Assembly: GCA_031275955.1 (NCBI GenBank)
Contig: JAISNZ010000036.1
Location: forward strand, 1-26,358
Length of the DNA: 26,358 nt
Direction: 5' to 3'
Source of the DNA: Desulfovibrio sp.
Lineage (GTDB): Bacteria > Desulfobacterota > Desulfovibrionia > Desulfovibrionales > Desulfovibrionaceae
The position numbers and the translations under genes are program-made. Below, one piece after another: positions 13,527 through 21,911 of the stretch; position 1 is the first letter of the stretch, and each line of letters begins with the position of its first letter. The notes under the pieces were generated by a model. It saw only the letters and a program-made list of their open reading frames with translations. It did not search any database and had not been told where the DNA came from.

Positions 13527-13957
13527 TCACCCTGCCGTCACTGCTCTCTTCCGGCCTGTCCGCGGCGTTGTCCTTTGTCCAGGGCAAGGGGCTGCTGCTG
13601 GCCGGAGCCGCGGCCCTGAGCTTTCTGGCGGCCGCGGGGGTCCAGACCTGCCGCCTTGACTCCGCGCGCTCGGATCTGCAGGCGGAAGCCCTGGCCCACA
13701 ATGCCACCCGCCGGGATCTGGCCCATACGCGGGGCCTCTGGCTCATCGACCAGCGGGCGGCCAACGGGACCATCGCTGGCCTGCGGCGGCAGCTTAACGG
13801 GACCCTGGCGGACTTTGCCGCCTACCGGGCGGAAGAGGCGGAGAGATCCGCCATCGCCCGCGCGGCCGCGCCCCGCCCGCGCACGGCGGAGGAAAAGGAT
13901 CAGGTGGTGGATGATGCGACGCGCAAGCGGGCTGTTGATTTTCTTAATGCTTGGTAG
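13523..13957 (+). CDS. Rz-like inner-membrane spanin
   Basis: A 144-residue protein with one N-terminal membrane helix (about 22-42, GKGLLLAGAAALSFLAAAGV) and a long helical, coiled-coil-prone periplasmic part rich in Ala, Arg, Leu and Glu (45-130). The start ATG 13523 overlaps the previous stop (ATGA), with GGAGG before it. The Rz1-like lipoprotein gene overlaps its 3' end in another frame, the classic spanin arrangement. Together they would fuse the inner and outer membranes at the last step of lysis. Confidence 0.78.
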   Translation: MITLPSLLSSGLSAALSFVQGKGLLLAGAAALSFLAAAGVQTCRLDSARSDLQAEALAHNATRRDLAHTRGLWLIDQRAANGTIAGLRRQLNGTLADFAAYRAEEAERSAIARAAAPRPRTAEEKDQVVDDATRKRAVDFLNAW

Positions 13958-14186
13958 CGCCGGTTGCGGCTCCGTCCGCTATGAGACCGTGCGGACCCCG
14001 CCGGAAGCCTGCCCCCGGCCCGCGCCTCTGACGGCGGCGGATCTGCCGGCCCTTGATCCGGATCTGCCCCTGGACGCTCCGGCCAATGTGGAAACCCTGC
14101 TCCGGCGGCACAGCCTGATCAAAGCTGCCGTCCGGGAGCGGGAGCGCGCCCTGGACTGCTATGAGGTCCAGACGGGGCCAAAGTAA
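13911..14186 (+). CDS. Rz1-like outer-membrane lipoprotein spanin
   Basis: A 91-residue protein starting inside the Rz-like gene, in the +1 frame, at ATG 13911 or 13914. Residues 1-18 are a short signal (MMRRASGLLIFLMLGSAG) before Cys19, the probable lipidation site. A Pro-rich segment follows (PPEACPRPAPLTAADLP), usual for o-spanins, and then a charged helix. It overlaps the Rz-like gene by 47 bases. Confidence 0.78.
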   Translation: MMRRASGLLIFLMLGSAGCGSVRYETVRTPPEACPRPAPLTAADLPALDPDLPLDAPANVETLLRRHSLIKAAVRERERALDCYEVQTGPK

Positions 14187-14195
14187 GGATCGCTG

Positions 14196-14585
14196 ATGGA
14201 TATACTGACCTGGCTTGCGGAGCACGCGGAGATCATCGCCTGGGCGGCGCCCGCCCTCTGCACCCTTGTCCTCCTTTGGCTGTCCCTCCATTTCGTGCGG
14301 CGCGCGGACTTCGAGAAATACAAACAGGAGGCAAAGACGGTGGATGACGATCAGGACAGGAGGATCGCCATGGAAGACGCTGCCCGCGTCCTCTTTGAGC
14401 AGCGGCTGGCGAGCCTGCCCACGGCGGAGGATATGCACGGGATCAAGGTGGAGCTGACCCGGATGAGCGGAGAGATCAAGGCCCTTCAGGTGCAGATGGA
14501 CGGGCAGCAGGACGTGCTGAATATCGTCCGGCACCAGAGCGAGAGAATGAACAGCTTTCTTATGGAGCGCGGGGCGGCGAGGTGA
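14196..14585 (+). CDS. DUF2730-family phage protein (Mu gp25-like)
   Basis: A 129-residue protein with one membrane helix (about 13-33, IIAWAAPALCTLVLLWLSLHF), followed by a long charged helix with heptad character to the end. Mu-like phages carry a protein of this build before the terminase genes. Its role there is unknown. AAGGA lies eight bases before ATG 14196. Confidence 0.75.
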   Translation: MDILTWLAEHAEIIAWAAPALCTLVLLWLSLHFVRRADFEKYKQEAKTVDDDQDRRIAMEDAARVLFEQRLASLPTAEDMHGIKVELTRMSGEIKALQVQMDGQQDVLNIVRHQSERMNSFLMERGAAR

Positions 14586-14589
14586 AAGA

Positions 14590-14889
14590 ATGACCGACTA
14601 TGCGGATTTTCTGGCTAAGGATCGGCGGCTGGTGATCCTGCGCATCCTCCGGGGCATCCCGGAGCGGCGGGCCAACCAGTACGTCATGCGCAGCGCCCTG
14701 CGGGGCATGGGCTATGACGAGCTTGTCTCCACGGTGAGCAATGACCTTGCCTTTCTGCGCAAGCAGGGCTGCGTGCTTCTGGAGGAGCTGCCTCCGGACA
14801 TCCTGCTGGCCACGCTGACCGATCTGGGGGATCAGGCCGCGCGCGGCGTAGTCCGCATCGCCGGCGTGGCCGTCCCGGCGGTGGAGTGA
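14590..14889 (+). CDS. VpaChn25_0724-like small phage protein (Mu gp26 position)
   Basis: A 99-residue protein that looks like a winged helix: DRRLVILRILRGIPERRANQ, then MRSALRGMGYDELVSTVSND and LAFLRKQGCVLLEEL. This pattern matches the small proteins found between the DUF2730 gene and the small terminase in Mu-like phages. It overlaps the next start by one base (TGATG). Function unknown. Confidence 0.75.
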   Translation: MTDYADFLAKDRRLVILRILRGIPERRANQYVMRSALRGMGYDELVSTVSNDLAFLRKQGCVLLEELPPDILLATLTDLGDQAARGVVRIAGVAVPAVE

Positions 14890-15452
14890 TGGCCAGGCCG
14901 TCCACAGTGAGACGCCAGCCTCCGGACGTGCGCGAGGCCATCGGAGTCTGGCACCGGGAGGGCCGGACCCTGGATGAAATCCTGGACGCCCTGGATGACG
15001 CTTTCGGGGTCAAGATCTCCCGTAGCGCCCTGCACCGGCACGTCAAGGGCATGGACAAGGCCCTGGAGCGCATCGAGCGCGGCAAGCAAATCGCCGAGGC
15101 CGCTGTCCGCCAGCTTGGGCATGAGCCGGAAAGCAAGACGGCCCGGGCCAATATAGAGCTGATGCAGGCGGCGATCATGGAGATCATGTCCGCGGAGGAT
15201 GACCAGGCAACCGGCCGCGCCGTGGCCAAGCCCATGGACGCCATGCTCCTGGCCAAGGCCCTGGAGCATCTGACCAAGGCGTCCCGGCACGATGCCGAGT
15301 ACATCGGCAAAGTCCGGGAGGCGGCCGCGAAAGAGGCTGCCGCCAAGATGGAAAAGGCGGCGGCCAAGGCCGTGGCGGAATCGGCGGAGGGGCAGCTTTC
15401 TCCGGATGCCGTGCTGGAGCGCATCCGGGCCATCTATCGGGGGGAGGCATGA
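14889..15452 (+). CDS. Terminase small subunit (Mu gp27-like, DUF3486)
   Basis: A 187-residue protein. The N-terminal part holds a helix-turn-helix that would bind packaging DNA (DVREAIGVWHREGRTLDEIL, with ISRSALHRHVKGM). The remainder is almost all helical, with an Ala/Lys/Glu-rich coiled coil (about 145-175), as expected for an oligomeric small terminase. The start is ATG 14889 after GGAG. It overlaps the large terminase gene by four bases. Confidence 0.85.
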   Translation: MARPSTVRRQPPDVREAIGVWHREGRTLDEILDALDDAFGVKISRSALHRHVKGMDKALERIERGKQIAEAAVRQLGHEPESKTARANIELMQAAIMEIMSAEDDQATGRAVAKPMDAMLLAKALEHLTKASRHDAEYIGKVREAAAKEAAAKMEKAAAKAVAESAEGQLSPDAVLERIRAIYRGEA

Positions 15453-16756
15453 CCGCCGCGGCCGTACTCCACCCCTATCAGCAACGATACATTGACGACG
15501 CGAGCCGCTTCAAGATCGGAATGTTCGCCCGGCAGACGGGCAAGACCTTCACCTCCACCCTGGAGATCGCCGATGATTTTGTGGACTGCGAGCTGCATAA
15601 GCGCCGCACCCGCTGGGTGATCCTCTCCCGCGGGGAGAGGCAGGCCAAGGAGGCGATGGATGAGGGGCTCAAGCTCCATCTGCGGGCGCTGGGCGCGGCC
15701 TTTGACGCCTATGAATCCGATTTCCGCCTCGCGGACAGCACCACGGTCAAGGCCCTGGAAGTCGTCGGCAGGCACGGCAGCCGGGTTACGGCCCTGCCGG
15801 CCAGCCCGGACACAGCGCGGGGCTTTTCAGCCAACGTCTTTCTGGACGAGTTCGCCTTCCACGCCGACTCGCGCAAGATCTGGCAGGCGCTTTTCCCGGT
15901 CATTTCCAAGCCCGGCCTGCGCCTGCGCGTGGTTTCCACCCCCAACGGCAAGGGGAACCGCTTTTACGAGTTGATGACGGAGGAGAAAAGCGTTTGGTCA
16001 AGGCATGTTGTGGACATCTACAAGGCCGTGGCCGACGGCCTGCCGCGGGACATTGAGGAGCTGAAGGCCGGCTGCGGCGATGCCGACACCTGGGCGCAGG
16101 AGTATGAGCTGCAATGGCTGGACGAAGCCTCGGCCTGGCTGCCCTGGGAGATGATCAACGCCGCGGAAAACGATCAGGCGGGCATCCCGGAGAACTACGC
16201 CGGCGGCCCCGTCTATCTTGGCGTGGACATCGGCCGGCGCAACGACCTTTTCGTCCTCTGGGTCCTGGAGCAAGTGGGGGACGTACTCTGGACGCGGGAG
16301 GTCATCGCCCGCAAGCGGATCAGCTTTTCGGAGCAGGATTTTTTGCTGGACGAGGCTTTCCGGCGCTACCGGGTCCTGCGCTGCTGCATGGACCAGACCG
16401 GCATGGGGGAGAAGCCCGTGGAGGACGCCCAGCGCCGGCACGGCACAAGCCGGGTGGAAGGGGTGCTTTTTACTTCTCCGAACAAGCTGACCCTGGCCAC
16501 GGCCGGCAAGGAAGCCTTTGAGGACCGGCGGATCCGCATTCCCCTGGGCGATCAGGCTCTGCGGGAGGATCTGCACAAGCTGCAAAAGACGGCATCCCCC
16601 ACCGGCGCGCCGCGCTTTGTGGCCGAAAGCGACTCCTCCGGCCATGCCGACCGGGCCTGGGCCTGCTTCCTGGCCTGTAACGCGGCGACGGTAGCCAAGG
16701 CCCCCATGCGCATCAATCCGGAAATCCTGAGCAGCGGAGCAGGTCGATGGGCGTGA
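15449..16756 (+). CDS. Terminase large subunit (Mu gp28-like)
   Basis: A 435-residue packaging motor. The ATPase half has Walker A ARQTGKT at 27-33, Walker B VFLDEF at 130-135 and a coupling motif near VVSTPNG (161-167). The nuclease half is RNase H-like with Asp260 in GVDIGRRND, Asp315 in MDQTGMG and Asp401 in SGHADRAW. It would pump DNA into the prohead and cut it; in Mu-like phages packaging includes flanking host DNA. It is shorter than Mu gp28 (about 550 residues) but complete in motifs. Confidence 0.93.
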   Translation: MTAAAVLHPYQQRYIDDASRFKIGMFARQTGKTFTSTLEIADDFVDCELHKRRTRWVILSRGERQAKEAMDEGLKLHLRALGAAFDAYESDFRLADSTTVKALEVVGRHGSRVTALPASPDTARGFSANVFLDEFAFHADSRKIWQALFPVISKPGLRLRVVSTPNGKGNRFYELMTEEKSVWSRHVVDIYKAVADGLPRDIEELKAGCGDADTWAQEYELQWLDEASAWLPWEMINAAENDQAGIPENYAGGPVYLGVDIGRRNDLFVLWVLEQVGDVLWTREVIARKRISFSEQDFLLDEAFRRYRVLRCCMDQTGMGEKPVEDAQRRHGTSRVEGVLFTSPNKLTLATAGKEAFEDRRIRIPLGDQALREDLHKLQKTASPTGAPRFVAESDSSGHADRAWACFLACNAATVAKAPMRINPEILSSGAGRWA

Positions 16757-18300
16757 AAAAAAGACCCATGAAGATCAACGCCGGCATTCTGGACGGCCTT
16801 GCGGCCCGGCGTCCCCTTCCCCTCACCCCGGAGCAGCTTGCGGACCTGTACATGCCTCCGCGCACCCTGGGCGCCACGGAAAAGGATCAGCTGGCAATGG
16901 ACGCGGAGTTGAAAGCCGTGGGCTTCCACTCCCTGCTTTCCCACGCCGTTGGCCTTGGCATGGGCATGGAGGAGATTGCCCCCCAGTTCCTGGGCTATCC
17001 CTATCTTGCGGGGCTTTCGCAGAACGCCCTGATCCGGGCCGGGGTGACCACCGTGGCCGAGGAGATGACCAAGCGCTGGGTGGAGGTCAAGCGCCTCGGA
17101 AAGGCCCAGGTGGACGCCAACGGCGACGGAGAGGACGACAAGGTCAAGGCCCTGTCCACGGCTCTTGAGGACTTCGGCATTCAGGGGCTGTTCAACGAGG
17201 CGGCCCAGAAGTGCGATTTTGACGGCGGCTGCCTGATCTACATTGATACGGGGGAGACGGACGACGCGGTCCTGGGAAAAGAGCTGTTCCTGGACGGCTC
17301 CATCCTGAAGGGTAAGGTCAAGCGTTTTACTTTGGTGGAGGCCGTCAACCTCTACCCCGGACATTACAACGCCACAGACCCCCTTGCCCCGGACTACTTC
17401 ACTCCGGATTCCTGGCTGGTCCTGGGCAAGCGCATCCACAAGTCCCGCTTTCTCTATTTCGCCCCGTCCAAGCTGCCCATGCTCCTGCGCCCGGCCTACA
17501 ACTTTTTTGGCCTGCCGGCGGCCCAGCAGGCCCTGGACTACGTCGCCCATTTCACAAAAACGCGCGAGGCGGCCCAGCGTCTGCTGACCAAGTTTTCCCT
17601 TACAGTCTTCAAATCCAATGTTATGTCCACCATCCTTTCCGGGGGCGGGACCTCCGTTTTGGACATGCGCATGGCCTATCTGGCCCAGCACCGGGACAAC
17701 GACGCCATCCTGCTCATCGACAAGGACGCCGAGGACGTGATTAAGCTGGAGACCCCCCTTGCCGGGGTCACGGATGTCGTCCGGCAGTCGCTGGAATTTG
17801 TCGCCGCCATCTTCCGCATCCCCTTCGTCAAATTCCTGGGCATCTCCCCCGGCGGCCTGAACGCCACGGGCGAGGCGGACTTGCGCAACTTTTACGATCA
17901 TGTGGGCAGCAAGCAGGAGAAGATCCTGCGCCGGCCCCTGAACCGGGTCCTGGACATCCTCCAGTTTCACCTCTTCGGGGCGGTTGACCCGGAGATCAAG
18001 GCCGAGTTCGTGCCCCTGGCGGATGAGGACGACGCCCAGAAGGCTACCACTCTCAAGACGGAAGCGGACAGGGATGCCGTGTACCTGGACCGGGGCGTCC
18101 TGGATCCGGGCGAGGTTCGGCGCAAGCTCTCCGATGACCCCGCGTCCGGATACGGCTTCATCAATCCGGAAATGGTTCCGGAAGGGCCGGAAGGTGAGGG
18201 TCCGGAAGGGCAGGGCGGCGGAGAAGGGGCGGCTCCGGAGGATCCAGATCCGGGAGCAGGGGCGCCCGCTGAAGACGAATTTTGGGAGGCGCGCCGATGA
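16747..18300 (+). CDS. Portal protein (DUF1073 type)
   Basis: A 517-residue protein with DUF1073 landmarks: FGIQGLFNEAAQKCDFDGGC, TPDSWLVLGKRIHKSRFLYF, IPFVKFLGISPGGLNATGEA and DLRNFYDHVGSKQEKILRR. Twelve copies would form the portal ring through which DNA enters and leaves. Mu itself uses a DUF935 portal, so the head module has another origin. The last 50 residues are a Glu/Pro/Gly-rich tail. The domain name has been tied to anti-CBASS Acb1, but no paired His-X-Thr phosphoesterase motifs are present here. It overlaps the terminase gene by ten bases. Confidence 0.88.
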   Translation: MGVKKRPMKINAGILDGLAARRPLPLTPEQLADLYMPPRTLGATEKDQLAMDAELKAVGFHSLLSHAVGLGMGMEEIAPQFLGYPYLAGLSQNALIRAGVTTVAEEMTKRWVEVKRLGKAQVDANGDGEDDKVKALSTALEDFGIQGLFNEAAQKCDFDGGCLIYIDTGETDDAVLGKELFLDGSILKGKVKRFTLVEAVNLYPGHYNATDPLAPDYFTPDSWLVLGKRIHKSRFLYFAPSKLPMLLRPAYNFFGLPAAQQALDYVAHFTKTREAAQRLLTKFSLTVFKSNVMSTILSGGGTSVLDMRMAYLAQHRDNDAILLIDKDAEDVIKLETPLAGVTDVVRQSLEFVAAIFRIPFVKFLGISPGGLNATGEADLRNFYDHVGSKQEKILRRPLNRVLDILQFHLFGAVDPEIKAEFVPLADEDDAQKATTLKTEADRDAVYLDRGVLDPGEVRRKLSDDPASGYGFINPEMVPEGPEGEGPEGQGGGEGAAPEDPDPGAGAPAEDEFWEARR

Positions 18301-19097
18301 CGCCGTTCGTCCGCGGGGCGCTCCCATCTTCGGCCGTCAAGGCCGAGTACCAGAAGGCCCTGGTCTCTCTTGTGGACGAAATGCGCGATTCCATTCTGCG
18401 GCATTTGCGGGCGCGCTACCGGGCGCGGGAAGTAGAAATTATCGGAATGGACGCTTCTCCCGCGCGGGAACTGGAAGAGCTTTTGCGCCGCCTGTTCCGC
18501 GGCTGGGATCGCAAGTTTGAGGAATTCGCCGCCTTGCGCTCCCTGGCCTTCGCGCGCCGGGTGAAGAAGAGCGCCACGAGCCAGCTGTACAACTCCCTGC
18601 GCGAGGCCGGTCTGACCGTGGCCTTCAAAAACAGCCGCCGGGTTAACAACATGATCCAGGCCATCGTGGCCGAAAACGTGGGGCTGATCCGGTCCATCCC
18701 CCAGAGGCTCAAGAACGATGTGCGCGAGGTCGTCATGCGCTCCGTGCAGAGCGGGCGGGATATGGGCTTTGTTATGGAAGAGGTGGAAGATCGCTGCAAG
18801 GTCAGCCGCAACCGGGCCGTGACCATCGCCCGCGACCAGACGAACAAGGCCACGGAGGCGATCAGCCGGGCGCGCTGCGAGGAGATCGGCATCACGGAGG
18901 GGATCTGGATGCACAGAAGCGGATCGAAGGTTCCCCGGTCCACCCACAAGGCTATGAACGGCAAACGCTTCAAGCTGGCCGACGGGATCTACGATTCGGC
19001 GGTGGGTTTCGAGGTCAAGCCCGGGGAGCTGATCAACTGCCACTGCACCTTCCGGCCGGTGCTTCCCGACCTGGCCGCGCCGGGAGAAAAGGCATGA
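18297..19097 (+). CDS. MuF-like head morphogenesis protein
   Basis: A 266-residue protein. The N-terminal 140 residues are helical. The C-terminal part is the MuF (SPP1 gp7) domain: SRNRAVTIARDQTNKATEAI, then GIWMHRSGSKVPRSTHKAMN and ELINCHCTFRPVL with its Asn-Cys-His-Cys. Such proteins enter the head in few copies with the DNA. It ends right after the domain, without the C-terminal toxin found on some MuF proteins; the toxin-like domain is on the next gene instead. ATG 18297 overlaps the portal stop. Confidence 0.88.
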   Translation: MTPFVRGALPSSAVKAEYQKALVSLVDEMRDSILRHLRARYRAREVEIIGMDASPARELEELLRRLFRGWDRKFEEFAALRSLAFARRVKKSATSQLYNSLREAGLTVAFKNSRRVNNMIQAIVAENVGLIRSIPQRLKNDVREVVMRSVQSGRDMGFVMEEVEDRCKVSRNRAVTIARDQTNKATEAISRARCEEIGITEGIWMHRSGSKVPRSTHKAMNGKRFKLADGIYDSAVGFEVKPGELINCHCTFRPVLPDLAAPGEKA

Positions 19098-19236
19098 TCG
19101 GAAAAAGGCCCGTATTCGCCTTCTGCGGGCAAAAAGGCGTCCGGACGCCCCCTGATAAGGGGCGGGCGTGTTTCGCGGTTTGTAAACGGGTTGTAAACGC
19201 CTTCAGCGCGGTCTCAGGGATCGGGAGGGTTCCGGT
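19098..19236 (+). promoter_or_regulatory. Intergenic region with a hairpin and tandem TTGTAAACG sites
   Basis: This is the largest gap in the late gene cluster. GCCCC (19147-19151) and GGGGC (19159-19163) form a hairpin. TTGTAAACGGG (19180-19190) and TTGTAAACGCC (19191-19201) are 11-base tandem repeats, similar to the TGTAAACG/A core of the cargo-flanking repeats. GGGAGGG at about 19222-19228 serves ATG 19237. It may be an old insertion junction or a promoter. Confidence 0.4.
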
Positions 19237-21333
19237 ATGAACCCCCTGCTCAAACTCTTCTCCGCCTTGCTGGAAAAAGTCGCCTTTGACGCGGACGATC
19301 CTGAAGGCTGGATCACCGTCAACGGCGCCCATATCCCCCTGGGGAAAGGCGGGGAGCCAAAGGGGAAGGCGGGGGAGGCGATCGGGGAAGGGGCCTCTTC
19401 CCGGCCGGGCAAGTCCTTTGACTACTACCGGAAGGAAGCGGGCGGCGACCACTACAAGGCGGCACAGGAGTTTTACAAGAAAGAGCTCATGGGGAAGCCC
19501 GCAAAGGCAACTATGGGGGAACTCGGAGAGCAGGAAATCAAATTCATCGGGAAAGATAAGGCGAAATTCCGACAAGACATGGACAAAGATCCGGTCAAAG
19601 CCGAAGCCATTCAACACGTCCGCGACGTCATTGAAAACGGAAAATACCTGGGCGAAGCCTCTCCAAAGGTGCCGGGCGGCAAGTATGTGTCATACCATTA
19701 CTTTCAAAAAGAAATTCCCATGAAAGACGAAAACGGTAAGCCCCGCAAGCTGATTGTCGATGTGGGAAAAAGAACTGATGGTGAGTTTGAATACAACGCG
19801 CACAGCTTCATTCACAATCACGCCGCGCAATATAAAGATAAGGTTTCACATTTGCGGAGGGCCGGCCTTGAGGCTGAGGACCGGGCGATAAAAAAGGCGG
19901 AATGCCAATCTTCTAACGGGGTTCTTATCCCCATCCCGAAGAATCCTCCCGGCGACATTATCCGTACATCCGGGCATAGGCTTCCCGCTTTCGATACCGC
20001 CATACCCCATTCCCGCCCCCGTGTCAACACTGACCGCCTCACCTTCGATACGGCCTCCCGGCGCCATTTCGACGCCAACGGCTTTCTGCACGTCTCCCTC
20101 TGCCACATCAGCAAGGAGACCGTGAACGAGTATTACGGCTCGGAGATCCCCGGCTGGCGGGATCTGGGCCTGGAAGCGAACCGCATCTACCGGTGCTGGC
20201 GCTCCGGCGCGGAGCTGGCCAAGGGGGCGGAAACCTTCAACGGGCTGCCCCTGTTAAAAGAACACCACAAGGATTCGGCCGCCGATCCCCAAAGGGATCT
20301 GCGCGTCGGCAGCCTGGGCACGGACGCCGCCTTTGTCTCCCCCTACCTCAACAACTCGCTGATCATCCAGGATCTCGAGGCCATTGAGGACCTTAATCCC
20401 AGGGACGGCTCGCCCGCCAAAAGGGAGCTTTCCGCCTCCTACAGCTACGATCCGGTATTTGAGCCGGGAAGCTTCAACGGGGAGCCTTACGATTTCATCA
20501 TGACCAACATCCGCGGCAATCACGTCGCCCTGGTGGAGGAAGGCCGGGCCGGCCCGGATGTTGTCGTGGCCGACGAAAACACCATCAACCCCACAGCAAG
20601 AGGTAGCAACATGGATTTCAAAGCATTTCTCGAACAGCTTTTGTCCCTCCTGAGCGGGGGGGGATCGGCCCCCGCCGCGCCGCCGGCCGCCGATGCGGAC
20701 AAGGAAAACGCGGCCCCTCCCGCCGGCGACGCGGAATCCGGCGCCGATTTCGAGGCCCAGATCACGGCCTACATCGACAGCCTGGAAGACAAGGACCTGG
20801 CGGCCAAGCTGGCCGAAGCCGTCCAGGCGGCCAAGGCGGCGGGACAGCCCGCGGCGGACGAAGACCCGGACGCCGCCGGGAAGGACAAGCCTGTGGGCGA
20901 CGAGGACGCGCCCGACAAAGACAAGGAGGCCGCTATGGACGGTAAAAGGAAGGGCGCCGCGCCCAAAGTCAGGGCGGCCGCCGGCGTCCAGCCTGTGACC
21001 ATCAATCTGGCCGCGGATGAAAAAGCCGTCGCCGCCAGAATCCGGGCCGACTTCCAGGCCCAGATCGAGGCCGCCCGCGACGTGCGCCCCCTCATCGGCG
21101 AGGTGGATCCCCTGGCCTTTGATTCCGCCGCCGGGATTTACGGCAAGGCCCTGGAGCTTGTGGGCAAGCCGACCAAACTGACGGACCCCAGGGCGCTGAA
21201 GGAGCTGTGCCTTCTGGCTTGCGACACTAGGCGCACCCGCTCCACCTATCCGGTCATCGCCGCCCTGGCCAACGACGGCAAGGGAGACGAAGATCCGGCC
21301 TTCGCCCATCTCGGCAAAATCCGCAAAGCGTAA
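19237..21333 (+). CDS. DUF2213 protease-scaffold protein with an N-terminal BECR/LPD-like toxin-type domain
   Basis: A 698-residue open frame that reads as a fusion. Residues 20-50 hold DPEGWITVNGAHIPLGKGGE, a leader seen on phage head-borne effector proteins. Residues 98-200 resemble the phage BECR (barnase-EndoU-ColicinE5/D-RelE) or LPD3 group: AEAIQHVRDVIENGKYLGEA, SYHYFQKEI, RKLIVDVGKRTDGEFEYNA. DNA here is visibly less GC-rich than around it. Residues 265-447 are DUF2213 (RLTFDTASRRHFDANGFLHV, then LPLLKEHHKDSA, GSLGTDAAFVSPYLNN, MTNIRGNHVALVEEGRAGPD), a prohead-protease-like family. Residues 460-698 are an acidic, Ala/Asp-rich scaffold-type tail; an in-frame ATG at 20611 after AGAGGT may start a nested scaffold. 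The DUF2213 call is firm; the toxin-type domain is tentative. Confidence 0.82.
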   Translation: MNPLLKLFSALLEKVAFDADDPEGWITVNGAHIPLGKGGEPKGKAGEAIGEGASSRPGKSFDYYRKEAGGDHYKAAQEFYKKELMGKPAKATMGELGEQEIKFIGKDKAKFRQDMDKDPVKAEAIQHVRDVIENGKYLGEASPKVPGGKYVSYHYFQKEIPMKDENGKPRKLIVDVGKRTDGEFEYNAHSFIHNHAAQYKDKVSHLRRAGLEAEDRAIKKAECQSSNGVLIPIPKNPPGDIIRTSGHRLPAFDTAIPHSRPRVNTDRLTFDTASRRHFDANGFLHVSLCHISKETVNEYYGSEIPGWRDLGLEANRIYRCWRSGAELAKGAETFNGLPLLKEHHKDSAADPQRDLRVGSLGTDAAFVSPYLNNSLIIQDLEAIEDLNPRDGSPAKRELSASYSYDPVFEPGSFNGEPYDFIMTNIRGNHVALVEEGRAGPDVVVADENTINPTARGSNMDFKAFLEQLLSLLSGGGSAPAAPPAADADKENAAPPAGDAESGADFEAQITAYIDSLEDKDLAAKLAEAVQAAKAAGQPAADEDPDAAGKDKPVGDEDAPDKDKEAAMDGKRKGAAPKVRAAAGVQPVTINLAADEKAVAARIRADFQAQIEAARDVRPLIGEVDPLAFDSAAGIYGKALELVGKPTKLTDPRALKELCLLACDTRRTRSTYPVIAALANDGKGDEDPAFAHLGKIRKA

Positions 21334-21345
21334 GGAGAAAAATAC

Positions 21346-21891
21346 ATGGCACTCGCAAACTTCCAAACCGCGGTCCAGAAACGCCAGGCCAAGGGCATTG
21401 CCGGCGACAAGGCCACGCTGAACCCCTTTGTCTACACCGACCGCAACTACTTCGCCGGGGACGGGGCCGTGACCGTGGGCAACTTCGTCTGGGAAGATCC
21501 GGCCAATCCGGCCCCCGGTGCCTATGAGGGCTCCGGCGTCTTCAGCGCCCTGTCCTCCGGAACGGGCGCGCCCCTCGGCATCGTGGAGCGCAACCATTCC
21601 TACGTCAACTATGACCTTCTGGACGGCGGGACCCTCGTCGTTCCGCAAAAGGCCCTCCTGAACGTGGTCAGGCGCGGGGACCTCTACGCCGTGGCCGCAA
21701 CGGCGGCTACAAAGGGGCAGAAGGTGTTCGCTGTGCTCGCGGACGGCTCGCTCAAGACCGGCGCCGCCGGGGATACCGTCGCCGGCGCGGTGGAAACCGC
21801 CTGGGAAGTCGCGGAAGGCGGCGCGGCGGGAGATCTCATCACCATCACCAACTGGAACGCGGATGTTGTCATCAACAACATCTCGGCCTGA
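21346..21891 (+). CDS. Capsid decoration / structural cement protein
   Basis: A 181-residue Gly/Ala-rich protein: MALANFQTAVQKRQAKGIAG, then NYFAGDGAVTVGNFVWEDPA and DLITITNWNADVVIN. Composition and place, between the protease-scaffold gene and the DUF2184 capsid gene, fit the gp24-like cement proteins that stabilise expanded heads. AAGGAG lies nine bases before the ATG. Confidence 0.78.
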   Translation: MALANFQTAVQKRQAKGIAGDKATLNPFVYTDRNYFAGDGAVTVGNFVWEDPANPAPGAYEGSGVFSALSSGTGAPLGIVERNHSYVNYDLLDGGTLVVPQKALLNVVRRGDLYAVAATAATKGQKVFAVLADGSLKTGAAGDTVAGAVETAWEVAEGGAAGDLITITNWNADVVINNISA

Positions 21892-21911
21892 TCCGTAAGG
21901 AGAAACGAACA

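Noticed and set aside
16747..18300. Anti-CBASS Acb1 nuclease activity of the DUF1073 protein
   Set aside because: The family name has been linked to Acb1, but the protein has portal landmarks and lacks the paired His-X-Thr phosphoesterase motifs.
16552..18327. Long minus-strand open frame opposite terminase and portal
   Set aside because: It is a shadow frame in GC-rich DNA; the plus strand carries clear terminase and portal motifs.
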